Source: Aricia agestis (lineage: Eukaryota > Arthropoda > Insecta > Lepidoptera > Lycaenidae). From it: a DNA stretch of 64,000 bases. Shown here one piece after another: positions 42,219-54,205 of this stretch. The position numbers and the translations under genes were made by a program. Within the stretch, counting starts at the first letter, position 1; the number at the start of each line of letters is the position of its first letter. The notes beneath the pieces were generated by a model. The model ran no database searches, was not told the DNA's origin, and saw only the letters and a program-made list of their open reading frames with translations. The stretch covers positions 689,501 to 753,500 of the forward strand of contig NC_056425.1 of NCBI RefSeq assembly GCF_905147365.1, written 5' to 3'.

Positions 42219-43418
42219 TAAATAAGTTTTCGTGGAATTTTCATATTTTCTTATAGAAGAGATGACTTTGCTTAGCCGGCGGGGTTTACGTGACTTTATA
42301 TAGGTAATGGTTATTTAAGTTTAAGTAATGCATACGAATGTTTATAATATGAAAATGTGTATTTAATCTTAAAGCATTTAACCGACTGACCAGCAAATCT
42401 GGTTAGAAGATGCTTTGAGCATCTGGGACACTTTAAAAGACATAATATTAAGGTGACGTTTTGATAATTTGGCTGCAGCGATATCGATTTTTCTCAACAA
42501 TTACTAAACCTAAGAAATTAAAGTTCATTATCAGTATTTATCATGTCTTTATCTTTGAATTGCCCATAGCATTACGCGATTTGTCAACTTTTGTAACACA
42601 GAATAATTAATCAAAAAGACCTCTATAAAAACAGGGATTCTAATTTTGCCAACAGAGGAGAGTGATTTAAGCTTCCAAAATTTGTACATAGTTCAAGCAT
42701 GAAGCATACACTATAATTTGCCCATAGCTTTGTGGGATATGAGTGGCGGCCAAAGGAAGATCTTCCGACCGAGCGAGGTGTTATGCTCGGTCAGGCCGGA
42801 CCTCTCATAGAAAACAAGCGATCTAAAACAAATCCAAAACGATTTTTTTTACTTAAACGTGACGTGACCTTAAATATAATTGTTATATCAAAACATAAAA
42901 ACACTTAAGCGTCCAACGCGACAGACATCCTAACACTTAATATTAGTACAGACGAGTTATAGAAATATTGAAATGGGTATCGGGTGTACGGGAAGACTCG
43001 CAAGTGCAAGCGCACTCCGATTACACAAATTCTTAGCCATGCGTCAAATTTAAGCTCATAAGCTGCCCGCTATAAATAGTACTGCCCCGACTCATTCGCA
43101 CCTGACAGGAATCCTTTCTATAGCAAACCGCGAGACGAGGCAAATATTATGGATTCATGCTAAATTTTACATAAGTATTTGAAATTATTCTTAATGAAAT
43201 TTTTGAATGTATCGTTTAAAATAGTACTTAGTGTTTATTGTCCAACTTCTCTGGCTATGCAGAGTTTGTTGTAAGTGTTTTTCGGATATATAGTGGTTTG
43301 ACTATACTCTATACTTTTTCATACCAAAAATGACTTATAATATGGGAAAACAATGTTTGCCGGATCAGCTGACAATTCACAAGGTTTTCAATAGAAAACA
43401 CAGTAAAGCAGTGTTACA
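42219..43418. other. Mostly unassigned; contains a family H repeat at 42716-42805
   Basis: 'ttgtgggatatgagtggcgg', 'aagatcttccgaccgagcg' and 'ctcggtcaggccggacctc' recur, diverged, at 57268-57355 and inverted in part at 51345-51410. Nothing else is recognised. Confidence 0.45.
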
Positions 43419-43566
43419 GCAGGCTTAGCATGGTCACCATTGAAAGGTTTTCTTAAGGTAAAGTAGACAAAGTGATGGATTAACCAAGAAAATATGTCAG
43501 TTTGTTCGCAAAAACTGTCAGCGTTTCTATTCTTTCGCATTTCTAGAATGGCCGTGCTAAGCCTGC
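43419..43566. mobile_element. Small MITE related to the 40132 foldback ends
   Basis: 'gcaggcttagcatggtcacc' is inverted as 'ggccgtgctaagcctgc' at the right end. 'ttctttcgcatttct' inside resembles the arm of 40132-40530. Confidence 0.6.
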
Positions 43567-43944
43567 ACCTATACCAACACATCTCTTTACATAACAGAAT
43601 AAAAAGCGAAATTAAAAACGTAAATGCATATGGGCACTTGTAAAAATAGCGTCTCTTAATGCATTTTATTAAAACATTTTAATAATTCCCGCGCTGCACA
43701 ATAAAATCATGTAAATTACTGCAAATGCAATTCTGGGGCCGCATGCCCCGCCGGGGCCCCGGGCCAGGGGGCCATTTAAATCACGCCACTCCGCCTATTA
43801 GTGCCCCTATGTTTATGTATGTATATATGCATGGACATTTCGTTGTTAAAATAATAGCAGTCTGTTGGTTTTTAGGGTTTTCTACCTAAAGGGCTGAAAT
43901 ACATACCTATTGGCTATTACCACAGAATAGAATATATTATCGCG

Positions 43945-44938
43945 TTGCAAGAAACCTGGCTGCTGCCTCATGAAATATCAGAACTCAATCGAGTAAGTAC
44001 ATAGTTCAGCTATTACGGGAAGTCAGCTGTTGACACTTCGCAGGGCATCTTGCGTGGTCGACCGTATGGGGGCGTTGCCTTATTGTTGAACAAGATGAAG
44101 TTTAACTGTGTTTCTGTGGTTCATTGTGCGAGTGATAGATTGGTGGCAATCAAAATTTCAACTTCAGATAGGGAATTCCTTGTGTTCAGTGTTTACATGC
44201 CTATTGCCTACTGATTGCTCAGAAAACTTCCCAGAATATGTTCAATCTCTTAGTGAGATAGTGGCAATTATTGAGAACTGTGATTTAGAAACTGTATACA
44301 GGGTGTAACAAAAATAAGTGATAATATTTTAGGGTGTGTATGTGTTCCTTGTAGAGAGTTCACTGTGAAAGTAGCAGCGCTGAAAGACCAAAAAACATCC
44401 GGGCGGGAGGGACCTTTGGTAGTGAACTGATACATTTTTGTGCTGAACAGAAATGGAGGTGTGTTGACCTTGACATGTTAGATAAGGATACGTTCACTTT
44501 TGTAAGTGAAGCACACGGCAGCAGAAGATGGCTCGATCACTGCGTAACTACTGAGTCAGCGCGACGGTCGGTGTCATCGATAAAGGTACGTTACGATGTG
44601 TACTGATCGGATCATTTCCCACTACAAATTCAGTGCAATATTTATACAGTTGGTCAGACTTTTTTGTTGCCGCGTGCTTCTATGAACAAAGTTATATGGG
44701 GAAATAGAGACAACAGTCAAATTGAATTGTATTCTAAGATTTGTAACGATAAATTAAAGGAAATTGAATTCCCTCATAAGTTAACTTAGGTTTATGTTGT
44801 GATACAGAGTGTGAGAAAATTTTATATAGTTTCTAAGTACTAACATAGTTTGTAATAAAATAATTATTGTATAATTACTAACAACTTATGGACCCCAGTC
44901 TAAAATAAACATTTTTATTTATTATTTATTTATTTATA
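43945..44938 (+). pseudogene. Internally deleted CR1/Jockey-like LINE: endonuclease remnant plus 3' tail
   Basis: The frame reads 'LQETWLLPHEISEL', later 'GRPYGGVALLLNKM' and 'FLVFSVYMPIAY', with stops near 43998 and 44209. After an inserted half MITE, 'EQKWRCVDLDMLDKDT', 'GSRRWLDHCVTTES' and 'SDHFP' (~44606-44620) follow. These are the middle and end of an apurinic-type endonuclease domain, as at the start of LINE ORF2. The reverse transcriptase is missing: the sequence passes within ~300 bp to an ATTT-rich tail (44911-44938). Confidence 0.7.
44299..44395 (+). mobile_element. Half of a family B MITE inside the LINE remnant
   Basis: 'cagggtgtaacaaaaataag' to 'agcagcgctgaaagacca' equals the left arm only. 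LINE endonuclease sequence continues immediately on both sides, so the right arm was lost or never copied. Confidence 0.75.
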
Positions 44939-44939
44939 G

Positions 44940-45637
44940 ATGCTTTGATGTTCACAAATGCCGCCGTTTTATGTGCCTACATAAGTATTATTAACAACGG
45001 ACCGCACGCGAGCAGCCGACATTGAGCTCTCTGGTACCGCGCGAAGGTCGACTTTATTCCACACCAATTCCACACCTTGTCAGATATTCCGAAAAAAGGG
45101 TTGTCAAAATCAAATAAGTATTAATACCACGCAAGGATATACATACGGAAACTGTTATACCTACCTATTAGGTAAATGAATACCGAACATATAAATCAGT
45201 TTACACAGACACGACACGTGATTTTCTTTTGATGTAAGTAGGTATGGATTATATTATTATGTATAATGTATATGCAGCTACCACCTATGACCTACCACCT
45301 ATTTTAAATAAGTATATTTATTATAATTATAAAACATTAATTGTGTGTATATTTAATAATATTATTATTGTCATAGATTTAGGTACCATGGCAGTATATA
45401 AGTATATAAATTTGCTATTTTTTTCATTGTCCCAACAAGGAACAATCAGCTGCAATGCAGTATTTTTTTTTTGGATAAGTTTTGCCAATTAAAATATGAC
45501 ACTGTGTAAGAGGCGCGCGCGTGCGCCACGAGTCAGTTCGCGGCAACCATTAAATCGCCCCGAAGTCGGGGAGTTTCTGTATGTAGGTACTTGTAGCTCG
45601 GCGGCGGAACGGCGGAGTGACACCCCCCTGCTATTAC
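44940..45637. other. Stretch with no recognised feature
   Basis: AT-rich with short ORFs (82 codons at 45244-45492) that look like AT noise. Confidence 0.4.
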
Positions 45638-45745
45638 TAAGATTTACCTAGACAGGTAATGTCCGTCAGACGGACAGATAGACAGACATACAGCGAAATC
45701 TTACAGGGTTCCGTTTTCAGTCTACTTACGGAACTCTAAATAATT
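45638..45745 (-). repeat. Repeat D fragment
   Basis: 'gacggacagatagacagaca' and 'cagggttccgttttcag' with 'tacggaactct' match the GTCT-tract end of repeat D in reverse orientation. Confidence 0.5.
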
Positions 45746-46235
45746 CAATTAAGCAAATTATTCTAGAAGAAATACTAAAGTGAGTTTTTGTCCCGTCTAT
45801 TTTGGTAAGATTACGCTATCTTTCTTCTCTGAATACCTCGCGTAATTTGTGGACGGCCCCTACGTATCCCTTGTTTTTCACCGCAGATTAAAAATATTAT
45901 GTTTCCTTGTACTTATAGCAGAGATTAAGGATACTACCTAGGGTCGCGGGCGAGACCTAAGTTAGGCTATAACTAATGAAATAGCTTACACGATCCGACC
46001 CGACCTGACTGACCCGACCCGGGGGAAGTGGCAGCGCTGATGTATTAATATTACTGCCATACAGCGCTCAGATCGACTTTTGAACTATAGCTCTTATCTA
46101 GCACGTGTAATAAAACTAAGTGATAATATTTAGAGTAGATAATAATATGAGTCCCCTGTGTAGATCCCACGTAGCAGCGCTAAAATAGTAACTTTATTTT
46201 TTTATTTCGTTTTACTTTTGTATGCACAAACTCCT

Positions 46236-46625
46236 GAGAGCCTGTCCACACGGCGCGTTGCGTCAGCGTTGCGTCGACGCACACATGACGGACAGTAGCC
46301 CCCGAGACGAAGCGGAGTGTTTACGTCAAAACTGGCCTTGTACCATGAAACTGTTTTGAGACTCAAATAATCGGACGAGAATGCTGCGTCCTGCCCTAAC
46401 AACGTCATTTCACGTTTGTTAGAGTAGGACGCAACATTCTCGTACGATTGTTTGAGTCTCAAAACCGTTTCGTGGTACGGGCCCTGCTTCGTAATAACGC
46501 TGCGGTGACGCAACGCCCATGTGGCCGGCTATGCGTCAAACGGCAGCGGTGCGGCGACGCAATGCTGATGCAACGTGTGAACAGGCTCTGACGCTGAGCC
46601 AGAGCCTGTTCACACGTTGAGAGTG
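46236..46625. mobile_element. Foldback MITE plus adjoining duplicate terminus
   Basis: 'agagcctgtccacacgg' at the left and 'gtgtgaacaggctct' at 46575-46589 are inverted. Inside, 'ttgagactcaaataatcgga' (46357 on) is mirrored around 46440-46470, giving a nested foldback. A second 'agagcctgttcacacgttga' at 46601-46620 repeats the terminus. The 103-codon ORF here is a palindrome shadow. Confidence 0.7.
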
Positions 46626-46713
46626 TTACGTTAAGTAAGTGAAATCAAATTTAAAAACATACACAACAATATTAAGCTTATAACATTTTAAACCTTCGCG
46701 TTGCATTATAATT

Positions 46714-46991
46714 AAACTTTTTAATCGGGACTTAACGTTCACTGCGACACACAACAGTTAGTGTTGTGTGTCGCAGTGAACCTACTGACTTTCAGTGTAT
46801 TGGAACACAAATTTTGGACAACTCGAGGGTAGTCGTAGAACCGACCGCCCGGTGCAAACGAAGACGTCGCACTCCTGCAGTCCCCTCGTGACCACGGCCG
46901 TTGCAACACGGCCGAAACGTCGAGAAAAAGTATGTACTCGTAGTAGCATTACTACTTAAATAAGTCGCGGTAAGTCCCGATTAAAAAGTTT
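46714..46991. mobile_element. MITE with AAACTTTTTAATCGGGACTTA-type ends
   Basis: 'actttttaatcgggactta' at 46716-46734 is inverted at 46971-46990. A 20 bp hairpin sits beside the left end (46738-46780, 'ttcactgcgacacacaac' mirrored). Confidence 0.75.
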
Positions 46992-47445
46992 AAATATTAA
47001 GCTTACAACATTTCATCACTCGTGATCTTTAAATAAAACTGCATTATAATTATTTTGTTTGAATCCCATCTCAAAATCAAAAACTTTACTTTGAACAAAC
47101 CAAGAGACTTAAAATATCGTGTAAAACCCTGTTCTTTTTTTTCTAGATATTGAATAAAATATGAACCGCTTCTAACTTTGACGATAACACTCGAAACTTA
47201 ATCTAAACAATGACCAAAGTAAATTAGTGTAGTGCAAAACTTAAAGTTTCTTACAACATTTTTCCAGCAAAAGTTTGTTGTATCAAAATTTTAATTCGTC
47301 GGCAACCTCTGACCGAATTGAAAATGAGTGCTTCGTGTAACAAAAAGTAGACTAAGGAAGAATATTGGCCCTGGTTTTTTTACCCACCTTACAAACAAAA
47401 ATATATTTTATACGTAAGTACTAGATATTACGGGCCACCATACTA

Positions 47446-47583
47446 AGGGCCTGTTTCATCACTTTCTGATAAAGTGCCGAATAGAATATTCACAACTTTT
47501 TTTGACAGATTCTCCATACTTGATCTGTCAAGTTAATTGGTGGATAGCATGTTCGTCACTTATCAGGAAGTGAAACAGGCCCT
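47446..47583. mobile_element. Family C foldback MITE, copy 2
   Basis: 'agggcctgtttcatcactt' to 'gtgaaacaggccct' matches 11199-11347 throughout, with a few deletions. Confidence 0.8.
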
Positions 47584-48226
47584 TAGTACAGTTATTCAAT
47601 GTTTTGGCCTTGTTCAATACGTTCGAAAAAATCGTTTGACAGACGGGTTATAAAACAACGTAGTTCGTTGTGTAACTTTTTATTGGTCATAACTCATAAC
47701 TCATAGAGTGGATCTATGTATATTTAAATTAAAATTGTTTTACAATGTGAAAATGTTTATTTTTATCGAGTAGTCTCCGAAACTCCTGGACTGCTATAAT
47801 TCAATATAGTATAGGTTACTAACTTTTTAAACTTAAACTACTGGAACTTTTTATTTGACCTGATTACAACAAGTCCTCGTTGCCTACGGATCCCTAAAAC
47901 GGAACCCTAACCAGCAGATTTTTTCTATATTGATAGGTTAATAGTTATATAATTTAACAGAAACGTAGTCCTACAAATAGAACAATATATATTTTAGGAC
48001 CAACAAATCGAAATATTAAATCCTTTCTATCTCTGTTAGCTACCACTTTCGAGAATTTTCGCAGAGGAAATAATTGTTGTTCGTCTCATCAAAATGAAGC
48101 TACTCACGAAAAATTTGCTTGATAGTAATGTCAAAAAATGTTGGGCACCTGTACTAATATCTTAAAAAACTTGAGAGGTGTCAAGGGACATCCGGAACGA
48201 AGTTATAAAAAAAAGACAAACAAAAT

Positions 48227-48245
48227 AAAGAGAGAGAGAGAGAGA
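48227..48245. repeat. (GA)n microsatellite
   Basis: Nine consecutive AG dinucleotide units. Confidence 0.85.
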
Positions 48246-48759
48246 AACACGCGCTAACGCACGGCTTACTACGAGTAAGATAGCATTTTTGTTCTAGTTG
48301 TAATATACCTACACTTTTGTGTCATGTCGTTACAACTTGTTTCGTCAAGCCCCCTTTCGCAACGCGCGATAAGTAACTTCGTTCCAATATTTCAATGGAA
48401 GTCGCGAGAAATATTTACATTTCATAACAATTTTTAACCATACGTCTCACCAGTCGCCTAGTTTCGTTACCTGTGTGTATTTCACAAACACAAACTACAA
48501 CCCTTTATAAATAAGGCGTTATAGTATATTTCACTTGTAATAAGTGTCTTTACATTGCTTGGCCCAAGTCTGTTCGCTTTTTTATCAACTCTGAGCAATT
48601 TATAATTTACGTGGCAGTTCTGACCGGAGTTAACGAAGTCTGGTAACAAACATCGCAACTATTCTTCACACCAGAAATTAGCTCTACAATATTAATAAGG
48701 TGCCTTCAAGCCCCACGCAGCGCTCTCTGGGGTTGAAAATTCTTTGATAAGGCGTTACT

Positions 48760-48915
48760 AACTCATGCAGTAAATAATCCGACCATGTTGCATACGTAAT
48801 ATCAGAATATTGACAGAAACGTTGTCAAACGTCGAAGAAAACTTTGTATACTGTCTCTCTATGCTGGTGGCTGGTGCTAACGTCAGCATGAAAACATTGC
48901 AGTAATATACTCATT
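48760..48915. repeat. Family A dispersed repeat, uninterrupted
   Basis: 'cagtaaataatccgaccatg', 'atcagaatattgacagaaac' and 'gttgtcaaacgtcg' are contiguous here, giving the empty-site version of the copy at 45-440. Confidence 0.6.
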
Positions 48916-48919
48916 TTAA

Positions 48920-49065
48920 GAAGTTGATCCATAGGCAGATGACGGTCCTACGTTAATTGGTGATTTGTGTCAAACGCATCCGGCAGATCACAGCTAACAT
49001 TGAAATGACATAATCCGACCAATTGACGTAGGTTCGTCCGCCAACTGACTATGAATGAATTTCTT
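48920..49065. mobile_element. Family E MITE
   Basis: 'gaagttgatccataggcaga' at the left; a diverged inverse ('ctgactatgaatgaatttctt') at the right. 'cataatccgaccaattgacg' recurs in the copy at 58394. Confidence 0.6.
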
Positions 49066-49544
49066 ACATGTCTATCTTTTAGCCTTTAACCTGTAACCTT
49101 TCCACGCTGACACGTGTGAACCGATTTTTATTAAATTTCATAAAATGTTTTTTTGAGTTTCTCGGTCGAGTGGTGGCTCAATTTGTAATTAATTAAAATC
49201 GAGAACTTTGACACATTTTGGAGACTGATTCGATATCGATTCTGATTAAGTTTCGATCGTGTTCAATACTAGATTGTATGGTTTATTCAATTCTCGATTG
49301 TGTTTTAAGTAAGGGCTAGATCGAGTTTCGATTCTCTTGACTTATAGTTACACAATATCTGAATCACCCCGCACGTGGTACTTGCGTCACGCTGACGAAT
49401 GGTGTTCGTAGGACAAGTAGGACACTTAGTACTTAGTATAACTAGGTTATAAAATTAGGTTACCTAGTATTAGCTAAAGCTAGTTAATCTACGTTTAAAA
49501 ATTAATTGCATAATATTATATACCTTACGACGACGACTTATTTG

Positions 49545-49820
49545 ACGACCTCTGTGGCTCAGTTGGTGGGCTATTGGTAGCTCAAGCCGGGGGTCGCGGG
49601 TTTGAATCCCGCCGACGGAAAAAGTTTTCAAAGTTCCTGGGTCATGGATGTGTATTAAATATGTGTATAATATAATAAATATCTTAAATATATGTATAGT
49701 ATAAAAGTATTAAATATATTTCCGTTGTCTGGTACCCGTAACACAAGTCCTTCGGGTACTTAGCACGGGGCCAGACTGACGTGATGTGAAGCGTCCATAG
49801 ATATTATTACTATTATTATA
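49545..49820 (+). mobile_element. tRNA-derived SINE (family S3)
   Basis: The tRNA-like head has A box 'tggctcagttgg' and B box 'gggtttgaatccc' followed by 'gccgacgg'. The body includes 'gtctggtacccgtaac' and 'gcacggggccagactgacg', and an (ATT)n-like tail lies at 49803-49820. The head lacks a clean anticodon arm for a functional tRNA. Confidence 0.75.
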
Positions 49821-49850
49821 TACGTGTATTTTGTGTACTGCTTACATTCA

Positions 49851-50060
49851 TACTAATACTAATCTGTTGGTCACCTCTGGCTAAACCGCTGAACCGATTT
49901 GGCTGAAATTTGGTATGAATATTATACTTTGGGTCCCGGGAAAGGAAATAGGATACTTTTTATCCCGAAAAAATGTACGGTTCGTTCGCAATCAACTAGT
50001 TTTGGCGCGCAATTAACTTACGTTAACAACGGAGTTACAGGCGTAGCAATTTAACCCTTA
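49851..50060 (+). repeat. Helitron-like (Lep1-type) repeat
   Basis: 'taaaccgctgaaccgattt', 'gaaatttggtatgaat', 'actttttatcccgaaa' and 'aacggagttacaggcg' occur in family order. Confidence 0.6.
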
Positions 50061-50750
50061 ATTAGGCATCAAAAAAGTCACACAAGTAGTCGCATGGGGT
50101 CTCCACTGACTCCAAATAAAAAAATGAAAATTAAGTAGAAGAAATGAATAAAACGAAGTATTAATTATGCGAATTGTTAGAGTGCTATATGATAATTATT
50201 AATCTTAATAAGTAAAAACCTTCATTTGCTTCTATACAACTAAAAACTCAATCAACTACTGTTCTGTCTCGAAATCTCATAAATATCACTATGGTTAAGA
50301 TCGAGGTTAAAAAAATCTATTATTCCGTTAAACCAGCCTCACTCTAAGGTTTAACACCGTAGTCTCTTAGTTAGATTACCATTATGAGTGATAATGAATG
50401 TGAAGTAACACCAGGAATAGAGCGAGATAAACTCCATATCTGAGGATAGACCAATATGGGCATTGGGAAGTAACAGTACAAACCAAAGACCTTGGCGGAT
50501 ATAATAATATGTAAATTATTATGAAACAAAAAATATAAAAGATGTATCCTGCAACATCCTTGCATCCAAAATGTTTTCTGATAGAGATAGCCTTTCCTAG
50601 GACTCAAAATATTTATCTCTACATCCTTCAAATCCAGTTAAGCGGTTAAAGTATGAGATTGGTAACAGAGCTCAAGGTAACAGAGAGTCAGACCGACAAA
50701 CAGACAGCTAGATAGATTCTCGCATTTATTACAATATTAAATAAAATACT
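50061..50750. other. Stretch with no recognised feature
   Basis: Short ORFs only, including 86 codons at 50371-50631 without known hallmarks. Confidence 0.4.
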
Positions 50751-50760
50751 TGAAATTAAA

Positions 50761-50913
50761 ACGAGCAAACAGTTGACCTGATGAAAAGCAGTTACTTTTC
50801 ATCAGGTCAACTGTTTGCTCGTGTGTCCATAGGCAACGGTAGTTACCGTTGCCTATGGACACTCGCAACATTAGAAGAGCTGCAGGTGCGTTGCCAGCTT
50901 TTTAAGAGGGATA
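50761..50913 (-). mobile_element. S2 fragment rearranged into two back-to-back hairpins
   Basis: The normal S2 order (cassette X 'acgagcaaac...gatgaaaag', then cassette Y 'tgcctatggacactcgc...') is interrupted by an exact inverted copy of X followed by an inverted copy of Y. X hairpin 50761-50821, Y hairpin 50823-50862. After that, S2 sequence continues to 'tttttaagagggat'. Confidence 0.8.
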
Positions 50914-51935
50914 CGCTCTCTTCTTGAATGAATTATTGTTTGCAGGTCATATTGGTCTTAAAATACTGCTGGTGACAGTATTTATGTATTTAATATGGTT
51001 ACCAACAGCATAAGTATATGCATTTAAAAAATTACAGTTAACAGTGTAGTACAATAGTCTTCAAAACGTGATGCAAACACCTTTACATTCATTAGTGTTT
51101 ACTATTGTAAACTTTACAGTTGTATGGATTTATATTCATAGTGCAAAAGGCCTATCGCCTGTACCTTACAGCACCTTATTTACAGCACACGCTATAAGGG
51201 GCTGCCATATCACGCCAGTCTGGGGTCAGATGACTACCATATCTATAGGAGGCTTTAAGGTCTAAGCTAATTAGATAAATACTAAACTAGAATATATGGC
51301 AAAATAAATGTAGTGGGCTTCGGCCTAACTGCATACAACTGCACATCGCTTGGTCGGAAGATCTTCCTTTGTGACACGAAACCTCCTATATCACATAGAG
51401 CTAGTGACAGGTATACCTGCAACTCTTGGAGCACCATAGGGTATTAGTGGCCACACCGGGGAAGTACCACATCTCCCGGCCGATATCCCCAATCCGCCGG
51501 GGATGCGTAGAGCATTTCCCCATGTAAAAATGTATATAAAACTACGCAACCCTAAGAAGGTTGAAAAGTGTTGGAATGATCATATTGACAGTTTTGAAAA
51601 CATGAGTCCTTCGTGTACGTCCACCTAGCGGCAAAATGAAATATCAAAAAGCCTCATTTATTTGCTAACGTACTTTTACTCAGACTTTGAACTGCGGACA
51701 CAACTGCGCATTATAACTTTATGTCCAACCATGTTTATATAATATCAGATGTATAATAAATATCAGCTTTACGCAGAGCGCGACGCAAAAACGTAAATCC
51801 AACAATGGCTGTTATTGTAAAGATTATCAATACTAGGATAAGACAATACTGTGACCCTTACTAGAGAAACTCGAACACGACAGTTTAATGCCCAGATTTG
51901 ATACGAATTTATCTTTTCTATAACATTCATTTTAT
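50914..51935. other. Mostly unassigned; partial inverted family H repeat near 51345-51410
   Basis: 'cgcttggtcggaagatcttcc' (as two blocks) is related to 42716-42805. Small ORFs are unsupported. Confidence 0.4.
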
Positions 51936-52228
51936 ACGTGGGAGAGCTATGCTTTGGCACGAATGGGCCGGCTTGACTGGAGAAATACCACGTTCTCACA
52001 GAAAACCGGCGTGAAATAGCGCTTGCGCTGTGAGGCCCAATTCCTTTCGCTATCCTACCCTATTCCCTTCCCTTCCCATCCCTGCCCTTCCCTATTAAAC
52101 TATTACCTCTTAAAAGGCCGGCAACGCAATTGCAGCTCTTCTGATGCTGCGAGTGTCCATGGGCGACGGAAGTTGCTTTCCATCAGATGACCCGTTTGCT
52201 CGTTTGCCCCCTTATTTCATAAAAAAAA
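51936..52228 (+). mobile_element. S2 SINE-like element, copy 8
   Basis: Shortened in the core (the 'tttcgccgagtgag' block is missing) and C-rich tract. A8 tail. Confidence 0.8.
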
Positions 52229-52417
52229 TCTTGATTGGTTAACTGTTTGACTAAGCTGATTGAGAGTGCTAGTAAACTTTATCAAAAAAAAAAATCAGAA
52301 ACCGGAAAAAGATTCCTGATATTTCAATAATATTGAAATTGCACACAACTTATCTTGTGTTTTGAACCATAATATAGCTGTGTTTACGCTCATTTATTTT
52401 GACTAGTTTCAACCTTA

Positions 52418-52914
52418 GAAATTCGACCTTAGATTCAACGACATTAGGACTACTACCTGTTTCTTATGTCATTGACTGCTACCTATATTTTGTAAAAAAA
52501 TATTGACTATCATATTTTTTCAACTCTTGTCTCTGGGACTCAGCTGATCTCAGACTGGCCGTGTAAGCATTGTCTATATAATATCTAAGATTCAATAAAA
52601 AAGCTATAATCCATTTTCAATTTGTCAGCATGTTGTCAACAGACTTCAACCATAAAATATAAAAGAGTATAATTCGTATGTATAGGCTTGTCACTCAAAA
52701 ATCTGTCATTTTTCCTAGTGTGTGTGTTGTAGTGTGTGTAATGTCTTATTTGTTAAAAAAATGTATGATAAAAGCATGATTTCAAAATAATATTAGCTCG
52801 ATGCACTCCTTCACCATATAATAAACTATAACTATGCAAAATTTCATTCACCTACGTTTCTCCATGTTTCGTCAAAAGGGATACTTACAAAGTTTTTGGC
52901 TCACGTATAGATAG
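52418..52914 (-). repeat. Long dispersed repeat L, inverted copy
   Basis: Reverse complement of 4182-4690 with moderate divergence and small indels; see the shared block 'gggactcagctgatctcag'. Confidence 0.65.
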
Positions 52915-53739
52915 TTGCAAAACAATACTGTGAGTTTTTTGCTATGTTAAAATATTATTTTGGTTGCTAAAAGTAGATGTTGGCCGATTCTCAATCCCAA
53001 AGCACACACACACACACAATGTTACCAATATCGTCTTAGCTCTTTTGCAGAACTTTGGCAAGAAACACAGTCAACACGTGTTTTTATTATTTTAGCTTTT
53101 TAAATTAATTTTTGGCTTTCTACTGTGTTAAGCGGGGAATTCACTACCGGGCTGCCCGCGGGCCGCCCGGTCTGGCACAAGTCTGCCGCTTGCCCCTATT
53201 GAACACACACAGAAAAGGCAAGTCAGTCGAATAGATAGAGAGCTGCAGCTCGGTCGTGGACTCATGGACTCGACATTCTTTTTAACAGATGATAGATCAG
53301 CATCGGCATTGATTTCTTTGGATTTTTCAATAAGTTCGCTGTACGTAGATCGTTGTTCATGTAATCCTTGCTTTCAACTTTTCACGTCAGATAAAAATAG
53401 CTTATTTTCGTAGCTCTCCCCAATATTGCCCGTCTAGAATGTCACACGTGTGACTTTAGGGGAGGGGGCCAGGCCCCCCTCATTGTTTATTTCCAAACCA
53501 ACTAGCAACAGACTAGTTATAGCCACGATTAAACTACCATGGTCTTAACCAGACCAGTAGCTTAGACCCTTTCAAAAAAAAAAAAAAAAAAAAAAAAACT
53601 TTCCACAAACAAGGATGCGACCGCTAAATGGAAATAAACGAATGTCAAAATTGTTTTCGTTGGTTTTTCTTAAGTTTAGTGTTTATATTGTTTACAGTAA
53701 TATGTTTTAAAATAATATTTTAAGTGCACTCTAGTCGCT
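52915..53739. other. Unassigned; G/C hairpin and a poly(A) run
   Basis: A 'gggggccaggccccc' hairpin at ~53464-53480 recalls the block at 36500. A run of 27 A at 53574-53600 has no identifiable retrocopy attached. 'gggctgcccgcgggccgccc' at 53150 resembles the GC-rich foldback that follows. Confidence 0.4.
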
Positions 53740-53754
53740 CTACGAGTACAAGGC

Positions 53755-53955
53755 GCAAATGACGACGGGCCGCCCGTTGCGACCATTCATGTACAGACTT
53801 GCCCGTGCCCGCGCGGGAAAAATGCGATCTCGCGGGCAGGCTGCGGGCACAGGCCGGCGGGCATGTCTGTGCCCGTACCTAGGAATTGACGAGCAGACAT
53901 GCGACAGACCTGCCCGTGACGGGCGGCCCGTAGCGGGAGGCCCGATAGTCAATTC
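53755..53955. mobile_element. GC-rich foldback
   Basis: 'gacgggccgcccgttgcg' at 53763 is inverted as 'tgacgggcggcccgtagcg' at ~53917. Repeated 'gcccgtgcccgcgcgg'-type segments lie between. ORFs on both strands over this region translate the palindrome. Confidence 0.65.
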
Positions 53956-54205
53956 CTCGCTACTGTGTACATCACATTTTAATTCCTCTCCTACAATTTC
54001 CGGTCAATTTTCAAACGAGTTTCAATCGAGTATCGTTAGTATCACAGCACTCGAATCGCGCTGCTCACCCGCGCCATACTTCTGCGCGTACGCCGTACGT
54101 CATTCTAAACTGCACTGTTTATCAACTTTATATATAACTTTACGACCGCAAGCGCTAATCATCATCAGTTTTCATCAACGACATGCACTATACTGGAATG
54201 CGGTC

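Noticed and set aside
49545..49615. Possible functional tRNA gene
   Set aside because: SINE-type body and ATT tail follow directly; the acceptor and anticodon arms do not pair well.
53574..53600. Poly(A) run as evidence for a processed pseudogene
   Set aside because: No gene-like sequence upstream on either strand and no flanking direct repeat found.
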